Shown: piece by piece, positions 26,900 through 35,532 of the stretch | How positions within the stretch are numbered: the stretch's first letter is position 1 | How the letters are laid out: each line of letters begins with the position of its first letter | DNA from: Streptomyces sp. Q6 | GTDB taxonomy: Bacteria; Actinomycetota; Actinomycetes; Streptomycetales; Streptomycetaceae | Direction: 5' to 3' | DNA length: 64,000 nucleotides | NCBI RefSeq assembly: GCF_036967205.1 | Contig: NZ_CP146022.1 | Span: 682,001 to 746,000 of the forward strand | Made by a program: the position numbers and the translations under genes | Notes under the pieces: model-generated | Told to the model about the DNA's origin: nothing | Seen by the model: only the letters and a program-made list of their open reading frames with translations | Databases searched by the model: none

Positions 26900-27623
26900 G
26901 GGTCGCGTCGCCTCCCGCGGTCGTGCCGTCGTCCAGGCGGTAGCCGACGCCCCACACGGTCTGGATGAGGCGGGGCTTCGCCGGGTCCGGTTCGACCTTG
27001 GCGCGCAGCCGGCGGATGTGGACGGTGACGGTGGACAGGTCGCCGAAGTCCCAGCCCCATACGTGGCGCATGAGGTCCTCACGGGTGAAGGCCTTGCCGG
27101 GGTGGCGCAGCAGGAACGCGAGGAGGTCGAACTCCCTTATGGTCAAGGCGAGTTCGGTGCCGTCCCGGGTGGCGCGGCGCGCCTGCGGGTCGAGGGTGAG
27201 CCCGGCGGCGGACAGCGGGCCGTCAGGGGTGCGGTCCGTCGCGGCGCGGCTGCGGCGGAGCACGGAGCCGACGCGCAGGACGAGTTCCCGTGGGCTGAAC
27301 GGCTTCGTCACGTAGTCGTCCGCGCCCACCTCCAGGCCGAGGATCCGGTCGTCCTCGTCGCCGCGCGCCGTCAGCATGATCACCGGGACGGGGCCGCGGG
27401 CCCGCAGTCTGCGGCAGACCTCCAGGCCGTCCATGCCGGGGAGCATCAGGTCGAGGACGACGAGGTCGGGGCGGTGCGCGGCGGCACGTTCGAGCGCGGT
27501 GGGGCCGTCGGCGGCGCGGGCCACGTCGTAGCCGGAGCGGTCGAGGTACCCCGCGACGACCTCGGCGACGGTCGGGTCGTCGTCGACGACCAGGACCCGG
27601 CCCTGCGGCGGTGGAGTGTGCAT
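26892..27623 (-). CDS. OmpR-family response regulator
   Basis: A 243-residue regulator: receiver domain ([14 protein letters not shown]; phospho-Asp in [13 protein letters not shown]; Lys in [10 protein letters not shown]) and a winged-helix DNA-binding domain ([49 protein letters not shown]). ATG at 27623 follows CTGGGGCC. Together with the coupled kinase it forms a two-component system divergent from a glycosyltransferase operon, which is its most likely target. Confidence 0.93.
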   Translation of the reverse strand: MHTPPPQGRVLVVDDDPTVAEVVAGYLDRSGYDVARAADGPTALERAAAHRPDLVVLDLMLPGMDGLEVCRRLRARGPVPVIMLTARGDEDDRILGLEVGADDYVTKPFSPRELVLRVGSVLRRSRAATDRTPDGPLSAAGLTLDPQARRATRDGTELALTIREFDLLAFLLRHPGKAFTREDLMRHVWGWDFGDLSTVTVHIRRLRAKVEPDPAKPRLIQTVWGVGYRLDDGTTAGGDATRA

Positions 27624-27683
27624 GGCCCCAGCGTCGCACCGCCGGGGGCGTGCCGGGCCCGGCACAGGGGTGCGGGCGGGGCG

Positions 27684-27706
27684 ATGTCCTTGTTTCGTAA
27701 GGACAT
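27684..27706. promoter_or_regulatory. Inverted repeat between response regulator and glycosyltransferase operon
   Basis: ATGTCCTT (27684-27691) and AAGGACAT (27699-27706) are perfect 8-bp arms around 7 bases. The site is 33-55 bases upstream of the glycosyltransferase start and 61 bases from the regulator start, a natural binding site for either the response regulator or an unknown repressor. Confidence 0.45.
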
Positions 27707-27747
27707 GAAGTCCGCATTGTCCGTTTCCGATTCGTAGGGTGAGAGCC

Positions 27748-28476
27748 GTGATCTCTCCCGATTCCTCCTCTCCCGACTCCCCCGACGATGCCCCCGGGCC
27801 CGGCATCGGCCCGGTCTCCGTGGACGTGGTCCTGCCGTGCCTGGACGAGGCGGCCGCCCTGCCCTGGGTGCTCTCCCGGATCCCGGCGGGCTGGCGGGCC
27901 GTCGTCGTCGACAACGGGTCCACGGACGGCAGCGCCCGGATCGCGCGGGACCTCGGCGCGACCGTGGTGAGCGAGGCGCGGCGCGGCTTCGGCGCCGCCT
28001 GCCACGCGGGCCTGACCGCCTCGACCGCGGACGTGGTCTGCTTCTGCGACTGCGACGCGTCCCTCGACCCGGCGCTGCTCGTCCCGTTCGTCGCCAGGGT
28101 CGCGCGCGGTGAGGCCGATCTGGTGCTCGGCCGGCGCAGGCCGCAGGGGCGCGGGGCGTGGCCGCCGCACGCGCGGGCCGGCAATCTCGCGCTCGCCCGC
28201 ATGGTGCGCCGCCGCACCGGTCTGCGCCTGCACGACCTGGGCCCGCTGCGCGCCGCACGCCGCACGGACCTGCTCGGGCTCGCGCTCACCGACCGGCGCA
28301 GCGGCTACCCGTTGCAGATGGTGGTGCGGGCCGCCGACGCGGGGTGGCGGGTGGAGGAGCGCGACGTGCCGTACCGGCCGCGCGCGGGGAAGTCGAAGGT
28401 GACCGGGACGTGGCGTGGCACCTGGCACGCCGTGCGGGACATGCGGGCCGTGCTCGCGCAGGGGGCGGCCCGATGA
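27748..28476 (+). CDS. Glycosyltransferase family 2 protein
   Basis: A GT2 enzyme of about 242 residues: VDVVLPCLDEAAALPWVL, VVVDNGSTDGS (nucleotide binding) and a DxD-like CDCDASLDP. The C-terminal part (GYPLQMVVRAADAGWRVEERDVPYRPRAGKSKVTGTWRGT) resembles dolichyl-phosphate-mannose-synthase-type transferases, which act on lipid carriers at the membrane; no transmembrane helix is present. GTG at 27748 is chosen; GTG at 27739 is in frame. Its stop overlaps the next gene as ATGA, starting a four-gene translationally coupled unit. Confidence 0.88.
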   Translation: MISPDSSSPDSPDDAPGPGIGPVSVDVVLPCLDEAAALPWVLSRIPAGWRAVVVDNGSTDGSARIARDLGATVVSEARRGFGAACHAGLTASTADVVCFCDCDASLDPALLVPFVARVARGEADLVLGRRRPQGRGAWPPHARAGNLALARMVRRRTGLRLHDLGPLRAARRTDLLGLALTDRRSGYPLQMVVRAADAGWRVEERDVPYRPRAGKSKVTGTWRGTWHAVRDMRAVLAQGAAR

Positions 28477-29152
28477 CCCCGATGAGTTCCGTGACCACGC
28501 TTCTGGTGATCGCGAAGGCGCCGGTGCCGGGGCGGGTGAAGACGCGCCTGACCCCGCCGTTCACACCCGAGGAGGCGGCCGGTCTCGCCGAGGCCGCGCT
28601 GCGCGACACGTGCGACGCCGTCCTCGCCGCTCCCGCGCGCCGCCGCGTCCTGGTCCTCGAAGGGGCGCCGGGCCCCTGGCTGCCGCCCGGTTTCGACGTC
28701 GTACGACAACGCGGTGGCGGCCTGGACGAACGGCTCGCGGCGGCGTTCGCGGACGTGGCGGGCGGCCCCGCGCTGCTCGTCGGCATGGACACCCCTCAAC
28801 TCGCCTCCCTGCCAAAGCTGTTGGCGCCCGCGCTCGCGCCGGACGCGTGGGACGGCTGCGACGCCTGGTTCGGTCCGGCGCAGGACGGCGGCTTCTGGGC
28901 GCTCGGCCTCGCGGCACCGGACCCGGCGCTGCTGCGCGGCGTGCCGATGTCGACGCCGTTCACCGGCGCGGCCCAGCGGGCCCGGCTGACCGACGCGGGT
29001 CTGCGCGTACGGGACCTGCCGCGCGTCCTCGACGTGGACACGGCACAGGATGCCGAGCGGGTCGCGGCGCTCGCGCCGGGCGGACGGTTCGCCGCGGAGT
29101 ATCGGCGGTTGACCGGGGCGCCGACCGCGGCGACGCGCGGGGTGCGGCATGA
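28473..29152 (+). CDS. DUF2064 / TIGR04282-type glycosyltransferase-like protein (frame lost at end)
   Basis: About 226 residues with the nucleotidyl/glycosyl-transferase fold: IAKAPVPGRVKTRLTPP near the start, LLVGMDTPQL and PAQDGGFWALGL. Family members occur next to GT2 enzymes, as here. The frame has no stop at the expected place; one extra G in GGGG at 29139-29142 gives ...TRGGAA and TGA at 29150-29152, overlapping the following ATG at 29149 in the ATGA style used between the other genes of this operon. Function is not established; a role in building a sugar-linked lipid or surface compound is inference. Confidence 0.8.
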
Positions 29153-29816
29153 CCACGACGACACCGGACACCGCCCCGCCCTGGTGCGCCGACCCGTACG
29201 CGGAGGCCGTGCGCAGGAGCGCGGCCCGCTGTTCCTGCGCCGCGCCGACGGCTGGCTGCTGCCGTTGGAGGTGGAGCGCTGGTGCGCGGGGGCCGACGCC
29301 GCCGATCTGTCGGCGCTGCACCGCTGCGAGGGCGCCGTGCTCGACATCGGCTGCGGCCCCGGCCGGCTGGTGGCGGCGCTGGCCGCGGTGGGGCGGCGCA
29401 CGCTGGGCGTGGACGTGAGCGAGGCCGCCGTCGAGCGGGCGCGCGGCCTCGGCGGGCCCGCGCTGCGCCGCTCCGTCTTCGACGCCCTTCCCGACGAGGG
29501 GACGTGGGGCACGGCGCTCCTGATGGACGGGAACGTGGGCATCGGCGGGGATCCGCGCGCACTGCTCGCCCGGGTCGCCCACCTGGTCTCTCCTGGTGGC
29601 CTGTTGATTGTGGAGGCCGTGGCGCAGGACGTCGACGAGCGGGTGGAGGTACGCGTCGCCGACGGGCAGGGCGCGACCGGCGCGCTCTTCCCGTGGGCCC
29701 GGCTCGGCGTCCGGGCCGTGGAGCGGCACGCGCGGGCGACCGGATGGCGCCCGATCGCCCGCTGGGAGGTCGGCGACCGTTGGTTCGTGGCGCTCCGGTC
29801 GGGGGCATCCCGATGA
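29149..29816 (+). pseudogene. Class I SAM-dependent methyltransferase, frame lost near the N-terminus
   Basis: Begins MTTTTPDTAPPWCADPYAEAV at ATG 29149, then continues in another frame as GPLFLRRADGWLLPLE... to TGA at 29816. Motif I VLDIGCGPGRLVAAL and the following GVDVSEAAVERAR mark a class I SAM methyltransferase. One extra base between 29214 and 29228 (for example AGG to AGGG at 29216-29217) rejoins the halves as EAVRRERGPLFLRR. This is the one case without a long homopolymer. Its stop overlaps the next gene's ATG, so the operon's coupling is otherwise intact; an assembly error is the likely cause. Confidence 0.78.
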
Positions 29817-31132
29817 GTCGGGACAGCGGCCTGCGCCGGGATCTGCTCGCGGTCGCGGCGGCCGCCCTCCTGGTGGCCGCCGCCGTCGGCGTCGGCGCGT
29901 ACATCGAGCACCACTACGGCACCCTGCATGTCAACTGGCCTCCTCTGTACGCCCGTTGGGCTCCGCATGTCGGGCCGGGCACACCGGCGGCGCTCGCCGT
30001 GGCCGGACTCGTCGTCGGCTACGGCCCGCCGCTCGCCGCCCGGCTGCCGTGGCGCGGGCTGCTGTGGAGCGCCTGGGGCGCCTCCATGGCCTGGACGTGG
30101 TCCCTCGCCCTCATCGACGGCTGGCAGCGCGGCATCGCCCGGCGGCTCACCACCTCGTACGAATATCTCCAGGTCATCGACCGTTTCCGGGACATCCCGG
30201 CGACGCTGCGGGACTTCCACCGGCACATCCTGATCGGCTCGCCCGACCACTGGCCCGCGCATGTGGCGGGGCATCCGCCGGGGGCCACGCTCACCTTCGT
30301 CTGGCTCGACCGGATCGGGCTCGGCGGCGGCGCCTGGGCGGGGGTGTGGTGCATCACCGTGGGCTGTTCGGCGGCGGTCGCGGTGCTGGTGGCCGTACGG
30401 GCGCTGGCGGATGAGCGGACGGCGCGGCGGGCGGCGCCGTTCCTGGTGCTCGCGCCCGCCGCGGTGTGGGTGGGCACCTCGGCCGACGGCTACTTCGCCG
30501 CGGTCGCCGCGTGGACGGTGGCGTGCACGGTCCTCGCGGCCACCCGCGGAAGCCGAACCGCCGCGCCGGCGGCGGGAGTTCTGTTCGGCGTGACCTGCTT
30601 CCTCTCGTACGGGCTCACGCTCCTGGCGGTGGTCATCGGCACGGTGCTGCTGCTCGCCCGGACGTGGCGGCCGCTCCCCCTCATGGCGGTGGGCGCCGCC
30701 GTCGTGCCGGTCGCCTTCGCGCTGGCCGGGTTCAACTGGTGGGAGGCGTACCGGCTGTTGGTGGAGCGCTACTACGAAGGGGCCGGGGGCATCAGGCCGT
30801 ACGGCTACTGGGTGTGGGCGAATCTCGCGTGCGCGGTGCTGGTGGTGGGCCCCGCGACGGTCGCGGGACTGCGGCGCGTCCCCGGGCGCGTACGGCAGCG
30901 GGAGGGAGCGGAGCGGCGGCTCGCGCTGCTGGTCACCGGGGTGCTCCTCGCCCTGCTCGCCGCCGATCTGTCGGGCATGAGCAAGGCGGAGACGGAGCGG
31001 ATCTGGCTGCCGTTCGCGACCTGGCTGCTCGCGGCCGGGGCTCTGCTCCCCGACCGGCACCGCCGTGCCTGGCTCACGGCCCAGGCCGTCCTGGCGACGG
31101 CCCTGAACTCGCTGCTGCTCACGGGGTGGTGA
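29813..31132 (+). CDS. Polytopic membrane protein of the glycosyltransferase operon
   Basis: A 439-residue integral membrane protein with about 10 hydrophobic helices and a periplasmic-type loop between the early helices (YEYLQVIDRFRDIPATLRDFHRHILIG, HVAGHPPGATLTFVWLDRIGL). The layout and the HPPG segment recall GT-C-type glycosyltransferases that use lipid-linked sugars, but no diagnostic catalytic Asp motif is certain. ATG at 29813 overlaps the methyltransferase stop. As the last gene of GT2 - DUF2064 - methyltransferase - membrane protein, it may transfer or export a modified sugar made by the others. Confidence 0.8.
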   Translation: MSRDSGLRRDLLAVAAAALLVAAAVGVGAYIEHHYGTLHVNWPPLYARWAPHVGPGTPAALAVAGLVVGYGPPLAARLPWRGLLWSAWGASMAWTWSLALIDGWQRGIARRLTTSYEYLQVIDRFRDIPATLRDFHRHILIGSPDHWPAHVAGHPPGATLTFVWLDRIGLGGGAWAGVWCITVGCSAAVAVLVAVRALADERTARRAAPFLVLAPAAVWVGTSADGYFAAVAAWTVACTVLAATRGSRTAAPAAGVLFGVTCFLSYGLTLLAVVIGTVLLLARTWRPLPLMAVGAAVVPVAFALAGFNWWEAYRLLVERYYEGAGGIRPYGYWVWANLACAVLVVGPATVAGLRRVPGRVRQREGAERRLALLVTGVLLALLAADLSGMSKAETERIWLPFATWLLAAGALLPDRHRRAWLTAQAVLATALNSLLLTGW

Positions 31133-31230
31133 GACCTGCCCCCGCGCGGACCCGCCGCCATGTCACAGAACGGCGGCCCACCCCGTCCCAGGGGAGGACA
31201 GCCTCTGACGGCTTCGGGAAGGTGAGGGTC

Positions 31231-32151
31231 ATGCGCGTGTTCGTGGCGGGCGGGAGCGGGGCGATCGGCCGGCGGCTGGTGCCGCTGCTCGTGGCGCGAG
31301 GGCATCAGGTGACGGCGACGACGACGAGCGCCGGCAAGCTGGGGCTCCTGAAGGAGCTGGGCGCCGACGGTGTCGTGATGGACGGGCTCGACGCGTCCTC
31401 GGTCGGGCAGGCCGTCGCCGAGGCCGCCCCCGATGTGATCGTCCACCAGATGACGTCGATCGCCGGCAAGGCCGACATCAAGCACATGGACCGCTGGTTC
31501 GCGACCACGAACCGGCTGCGCGTCGAGGGCACGGACCATCTGCTGGCCGCCGCCGAGGCGGTCGGTGTCGGCCATGTCGTCGCCCAGGGCCACGCGAGCT
31601 GGAACGGGCTGCGCGAGGGCGGCTGGGTCAAGACCGAGGAGGACCCGCTCGACCCGATGACGGGGACGGTGGCGGAGCCCGGCATGGCGTCGATCCGGTA
31701 CGTCGAATCGGCGGTCGCCGCGGCCGGCGGCACGGTCCTGCGCTACGGCGCGTTCTACGGTCCCGGCGCGACCGACGACATGGTCGCGCTGGTCCGCGAA
31801 CGGCGGTTCCCGCTGGTCGGGCGCGGTACCGGACACAGCTCGTGGATCCACCTCGACGACGCGGCGAGCGCCACGGTCCTCGCCGTGGAGAAGCGGGTGC
31901 GCGGCGTGTTCGACATCGTCGACGACGATCCGGCCCCGGCGAGCGAGTGGCTGCCGTACCTGGCGTCCTGCGCGGGCGCGAAGCCGCCGCTGCGGGTGCC
32001 GGTCTGGCTGGCCCGGCTCGTCGCGGGGGACGTCGCGGTGGTGATGATGACGCAGGGCCGCGGCTTCTCGAACGCGAAGGCGAAGCGGGAGCTCGGCTGG
32101 GAGCCCCGCTACCCGTCGTGGCGGCAGGGTTTCAAGGAAGGCGCCGCCTAG
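31231..32151 (+). CDS. NAD-dependent epimerase/dehydratase family protein
   Basis: A 306-residue extended SDR of the atypical type: NAD-binding VFVAGGSGAIGRRLVPLL at the start, then MTSIAGKADIKHMDRWFATTNRL and VLRYGAFYGPGA. The usual YxxxK is replaced by a RYVESAVAAAG-type segment, so catalysis may differ from true epimerases. The C-terminus has the SNAKAKRELGWEPRYPSWRQG substrate-side signature. ATG at 31231 follows GGAAGGTGAGGGTC. Its stop TAG overlaps the stop of the convergent methyltransferase. Confidence 0.85.
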   Translation: MRVFVAGGSGAIGRRLVPLLVARGHQVTATTTSAGKLGLLKELGADGVVMDGLDASSVGQAVAEAAPDVIVHQMTSIAGKADIKHMDRWFATTNRLRVEGTDHLLAAAEAVGVGHVVAQGHASWNGLREGGWVKTEEDPLDPMTGTVAEPGMASIRYVESAVAAAGGTVLRYGAFYGPGATDDMVALVRERRFPLVGRGTGHSSWIHLDDAASATVLAVEKRVRGVFDIVDDDPAPASEWLPYLASCAGAKPPLRVPVWLARLVAGDVAVVMMTQGRGFSNAKAKRELGWEPRYPSWRQGFKEGAA

Positions 32152-32858
32152 CGGCGCGTGGCGACGACCAGGCCGCAGCGGGGGCTTCCGTCCGGGCGCT
32201 TCCCCAGGTCGGGCAACCCCCGCAGTGTCACGTCGAAGCCCGCGCGGTCCAACTCCCTTCGTACGTCGGAGAGTATGAACGGGCGGTAGTACATGACGAA
32301 CGGCGGCCGCCAGAGCGCGTTGCGCACCCGCATCGCCCCGTCGAAGCCGAGCATCGCCCAGTACGCGAGCGAACCGGGCCGCGCGGGGGCCGGCAGCGGG
32401 AACGCGAACCGCCCTCCCGGGCGCAGCACTTGGCGCACCTGGGAGAACAACCGCGCGTACTGGCCGGGCACGAAGTGCCCGAACGCGCCGAAGCTGACGA
32501 CGAGGTCGAAGGCCGGGCCGAAGGGGAGGGCGAGCGCGTCGCCGCGCACGTACGAGGCGTCCGGTTCCTCGTCCCGGGCGACCCGGAGCATCCCCGCGCT
32601 GAAGTCGACGCCCACGGTCCGCCCCGTGCACACCTCGCGCAGCACGCCGAGCCCGGCACCGGTGCCGCAGCACAGGTCGAGCCCGTTCTCGTACGGGCCC
32701 GACGCGCGCAGGGCGCGGGTGACCGGGTCGAGGACGGCGTCGGGGGTGCGGAAGGGCGTCTGGTCGAACTTCGGCGCGAGCAGGTCGTAGCCGCGCTCGA
32801 CCGACGACAGCGCCTGAACGGCCAGCTCGCGAAGGGTGGGGCCCTGGGGTGTGAACAT
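32148..32858 (-). CDS. Class I SAM-dependent methyltransferase
   Basis: A 236-residue methyltransferase: motif I LDLCCGTGAGLGVL, then VGVDFSAGMLRVAR, DALALPF and VLRPGGRFAFPLP. The fold is of the methyltransferase type 11 group acting on small molecules; the substrate is unknown. ATG at 32858. It is convergent with the epimerase and their stop codons overlap by 3 bases. A few residues (PFILSDVRRELDRAGF) after the core form the cap typical of the group. Confidence 0.88.
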   Translation of the reverse strand: MFTPQGPTLRELAVQALSSVERGYDLLAPKFDQTPFRTPDAVLDPVTRALRASGPYENGLDLCCGTGAGLGVLREVCTGRTVGVDFSAGMLRVARDEEPDASYVRGDALALPFGPAFDLVVSFGAFGHFVPGQYARLFSQVRQVLRPGGRFAFPLPAPARPGSLAYWAMLGFDGAMRVRNALWRPPFVMYYRPFILSDVRRELDRAGFDVTLRGLPDLGKRPDGSPRCGLVVATRR

Positions 32859-33254
32859 CGCGGCTCAGCATAGGTCGGCCGCCCGCCGAAATCCGCTCTT
32901 GCCGCGCACCGGGGGTGGGGTGGTACGGTCTGCGTGGCACTTGTGTACGCCCACTGTGAGGCGCCGGTGCCGGATCCACCTCAGGTTCCCGTTCGGGTTC
33001 CTTCTCTCCAGCGTGTGGGCGCCCAGCGTTTCCATCGGCGTCGCCATGCGTGTCATCCCTGGTCAGCAGGTTCTGACGGGCTCTTTCTCCGCCCTGCACG
33101 ACCAGTTCTCCCCCGGCCACGGGGCGTGACGTCCTCCAGGACTCCGCCCCCGACCTTCGCCGGATCCCACCCCCTTCTTCTCTGCCCGCGTACGGATCGA
33201 CCTTCTTCTCTGCCCGCGTACGGATCGACGTCCGCGAAAGGACCTGTGATCACC
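32859..33254 (+). promoter_or_regulatory. Long leader of the rho-like gene, with tandem 28-bp duplication
   Basis: About 396 bases precede the rho-like ATG, with no family-like peptide, although one frame stays open from GTG at 32934. A possible TACGGT -10 lies at about 32923. The leader has pyrimidine-rich patches (GGTTCCTTCTCTCCAGCG near 32996) and a perfect 28-bp tandem duplication at 33174-33201 and 33202-33229 beginning CTTCTTCTCTGCCCGCG. C/U-rich, unstructured RNA is what Rho binds, so autogenous attenuation is a reasonable inference. Confidence 0.45.
33174..33229 (+). repeat. Perfect 28-bp tandem repeat (two copies)
   Basis: Copies at 33174-33201 and 33202-33229 are identical and adjacent; each starts CTTCTTCTCTGCC and ends CGGATCGAC. 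They lie 26 bases before the rho-like start codon region. Confidence 0.9.
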
Positions 33255-34412
33255 ATGACCACCACACTCGAAGCCCCGGTACGGGCTCCGCAGAAGCCCG
33301 ACACCACGACCAAGGCCCCCGTCCCGGCCGCCGGCGTCCTCGACATCGGCGCGAACGGGCAGGGGTTCCTGCGGGCGGCCGACCTGACGCCCACGTCCCA
33401 CGACGTGCAGGTGCCCGCCTCCCTCATCCGTCAACTCGGCCTGCGCAAGGGCGATCTCGTGACCGGACTGTGCGGCAGGCCGCACACGCTCGCGCAGGTC
33501 GAGACCGTCGGCGGCGCACCCGCCGCCGCGATCCGTCACCGCCCGCGCTTCGCCGACCTCACTCCGCTGCACCCCACCGAGCGACTGCGTCTCGAAGGGT
33601 CCTCCGGGCTCGCGGGCCGCGTCGTCGACCTGGTCGCCCCCGTCGGCAAGGGGCAGCGCGGCCTGATCGTCGCGCCGCCCAAGACCGGCAAGACCGTGCT
33701 GCTCCAGCAGATCGCGGCCTCGGTCGCCACCCACCACCCGGACACCCACCTCATGGTGGTGCTCCTCGACGAGCGCCCCGAGGAGGTCACCGACATGCGC
33801 CGCTCCGTGCGCGGCGAGGTGTACGCCTCCACGTTCGACCGCCCGGCCAAGGCGCACATCGCCCTCGCCGAACTCGCCGTGGAGCGCGCCAAGCGCCTCG
33901 TCGAGCAGGGCCGCGACGTGGTGATCCTGCTCGATTCACTGACCCGCCTGTGCCGCGCCCACAACAACGCGGCGGCCTCCGGCGGCCGCGCCCTGTCCGG
34001 CGGTGTGGACGCCGCCGCGGTGCTCGGCCCGAAGCGGCTGTTCGGCGCGGCCCGCAACACCGAGGAGTCGGGCTCCCTGACCATCCTCGCGACGGCTCTG
34101 GTCGACACCGGCTCGCGCGCCGACGACTACTTCTTCGAGGAGCTCAAGGGCACCGGCAACATGGAGCTGCGCCTGGACCGCGTCCTCTCCGACCGCCGCG
34201 TCTACCCGGCCGTCGACATCACCCCCTCCGGCACGCGCCGCGAGGAACTCCTCGTGCCCGCCGACGAGTTGGCCGCCGTACGCGGACTGCGCCGGGCCCT
34301 CCAGGGGCGCGACGGGCACGCGTCGTACGAAGCGCTGCTCGACAAGATGCGGCACACCCCGGACAACGCCGCGTTCCTGCGTCAGGTCCACCGGACGGTC
34401 CCCGGCGCCTGA
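33255..34412 (+). CDS. rho: Transcription termination factor Rho, short paralogue
   Basis: A 385-residue hexameric RNA helicase of the Rho family. It has a cold-shock-like RNA-binding domain with GFLRAAD (residues 38-44), Walker A APPKTGKT (about 140-147), LLDERPEEVTDM (P/Q-loop region), Walker B VVILLDSLTR, and GTGNMEL near the arginine-finger region. It lacks the large basic N-terminal insertion usual in actinobacterial Rho, so it is probably a second, shorter copy. ATG at 33255 is 12 bases after AAAGGA; GTG at 33246 is in frame but only 3 bases away. Its long leader suggests self-regulation. It would release RNA polymerase at Rho-dependent sites, perhaps under special conditions. Confidence 0.9.
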   Translation: MTTTLEAPVRAPQKPDTTTKAPVPAAGVLDIGANGQGFLRAADLTPTSHDVQVPASLIRQLGLRKGDLVTGLCGRPHTLAQVETVGGAPAAAIRHRPRFADLTPLHPTERLRLEGSSGLAGRVVDLVAPVGKGQRGLIVAPPKTGKTVLLQQIAASVATHHPDTHLMVVLLDERPEEVTDMRRSVRGEVYASTFDRPAKAHIALAELAVERAKRLVEQGRDVVILLDSLTRLCRAHNNAAASGGRALSGGVDAAAVLGPKRLFGAARNTEESGSLTILATALVDTGSRADDYFFEELKGTGNMELRLDRVLSDRRVYPAVDITPSGTRREELLVPADELAAVRGLRRALQGRDGHASYEALLDKMRHTPDNAAFLRQVHRTVPGA

Positions 34413-34442
34413 CCCCACCCCGCGATGCGTAATACTCGAACC

Positions 34443-34934
34443 ATGACCCCGATCATTACGCGCCCCGGGCGGCGGCCGGCCGTGGCCGTCCGGCGGGCCA
34501 CCGCGCGCGACGCCAAGCGGCTGACCCGGCTCGTGCGCGGCTCCCGCGCCTACGAAGGCCCGTACGCGCCGATGGTCGACGGGTACCGGGTCGGCCCCGA
34601 CTACATCGAGGCGCACCGTGTCTTCGTAGCCGTCGACGAGGCCGACGACCGGGTGCTCGGGTTCTACTCGCTGATCCTCAGTCCGCCGGAGCTCGACCTC
34701 ATGTTCGTCGCCGACCAGGCGCAGGGTCTCGGCATCGGGCGGCTGCTCGTCGCGCACATGCGGGGCGAGGCGGGCGCCGCCGGGCTCGACCGCGTACGCG
34801 TCGTCTCCCATCCGCCCGCCGAGGGTTTCTACCGCAGCATGGGCGCGCACCGCACCGGCACGGTGGCCGCGCGCCCGCCGGCCGTCGCCTGGGACAGGCC
34901 CGAACTCGAATTCGCGGTTCCACCCGCCGCCTGA
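34443..34934 (+). CDS. GNAT family N-acetyltransferase
   Basis: A 163-residue acetyltransferase with the GNAT core: VAVRRATARDAKRLTRLV at the start, LDLMFVADQAQGLGIGRLLVAHM (acetyl-CoA loop Q-G-L-G-I-G) and FYRSMGAHRTG at the end. Acceptor unknown. ATG at 34443 is preceded by TAATAC as a possible -10, suggesting a leaderless transcript; ATG at 34425 is in frame. Confidence 0.85.
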   Translation: MTPIITRPGRRPAVAVRRATARDAKRLTRLVRGSRAYEGPYAPMVDGYRVGPDYIEAHRVFVAVDEADDRVLGFYSLILSPPELDLMFVADQAQGLGIGRLLVAHMRGEAGAAGLDRVRVVSHPPAEGFYRSMGAHRTGTVAARPPAVAWDRPELEFAVPPAA

Positions 34935-35009
34935 GGGGTTCCGCCCTCGCTCCGCACGGCGCACACTCGGGTCCAGCACAGCGGGCAGCCATGCGGCAAG
35001 GAGGCCACA

Positions 35010-35510
35010 TTGGGCGGCGAACAGACACGCTCGGACGCGTTCGACGTGATCGTGGAGATCCCGCAGGGGTCCAGGAACAAGTACGAGATGGACCACGAGC
35101 TCGGCCGGATCCGGCTCGACCGGATGCTCTTCACCTCGACCCAGTACCCCGCGGACTACGGCTACGTCGACGGCACCCTCGGCGGTGACGGCGACCCCCT
35201 GGACGCGCTCGTGCTGACCGGCGACGCGACGTTCCCCGGCTGCACCATCGAGTGCCGGGCCATCGGCATGTTCGTGATGAGCGACGAGAAGGGCCCGGAC
35301 GAGAAGATCCTGTGCGTGCCCGCGCACGACCCGCGGCACGCCACGGTCCAGGACATCGAGGACATCCCCGAGTTCGACCGTCTGGAGATCACGCACTTCT
35401 TCGAGGTGTACAAGGACCTGGAACCCGGCAAGTCGGTGGAGGGCTCGCACTGGGAGGGCCGCGAGAAGGCGTACGAGGAGATCAGGCGGGCGCGCGAGCG
35501 CCGGACCTGA
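35010..35510 (+). CDS. ppa: Inorganic pyrophosphatase (family I)
   Basis: A 166-residue soluble enzyme hydrolysing pyrophosphate to phosphate and pulling biosynthetic reactions forward. The signature GDGDPLDALVL carries the metal-binding Asp residues, and EIPQGSRNKYEMD and YGYVDGTLGG are conserved. The start is TTG at 35010, fixed by AAGGAGG 7 bases upstream, and no ATG or GTG fits. It follows the GNAT gene by 75 bases and is convergent with the ArsR gene. Confidence 0.95.
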   Translation: MGGEQTRSDAFDVIVEIPQGSRNKYEMDHELGRIRLDRMLFTSTQYPADYGYVDGTLGGDGDPLDALVLTGDATFPGCTIECRAIGMFVMSDEKGPDEKILCVPAHDPRHATVQDIEDIPEFDRLEITHFFEVYKDLEPGKSVEGSHWEGREKAYEEIRRARERRT

Positions 35511-35532
35511 TCCCGCCACGCAACGGCTGGCC

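Noticed and set aside
24788-26968. An open frame of about 725 codons opposite the hydrolase and sensor kinase
   Set aside because: It crosses two genes with full motifs on the minus strand and has no recognisable domain.
32836-33129. A 97-codon frame in the rho leader
   Set aside because: It starts inside the antisense methyltransferase gene and has no conserved look. The in-frame extension of rho from GTG at 32934 was also rejected, as the Rho family homology begins only at about 33300.
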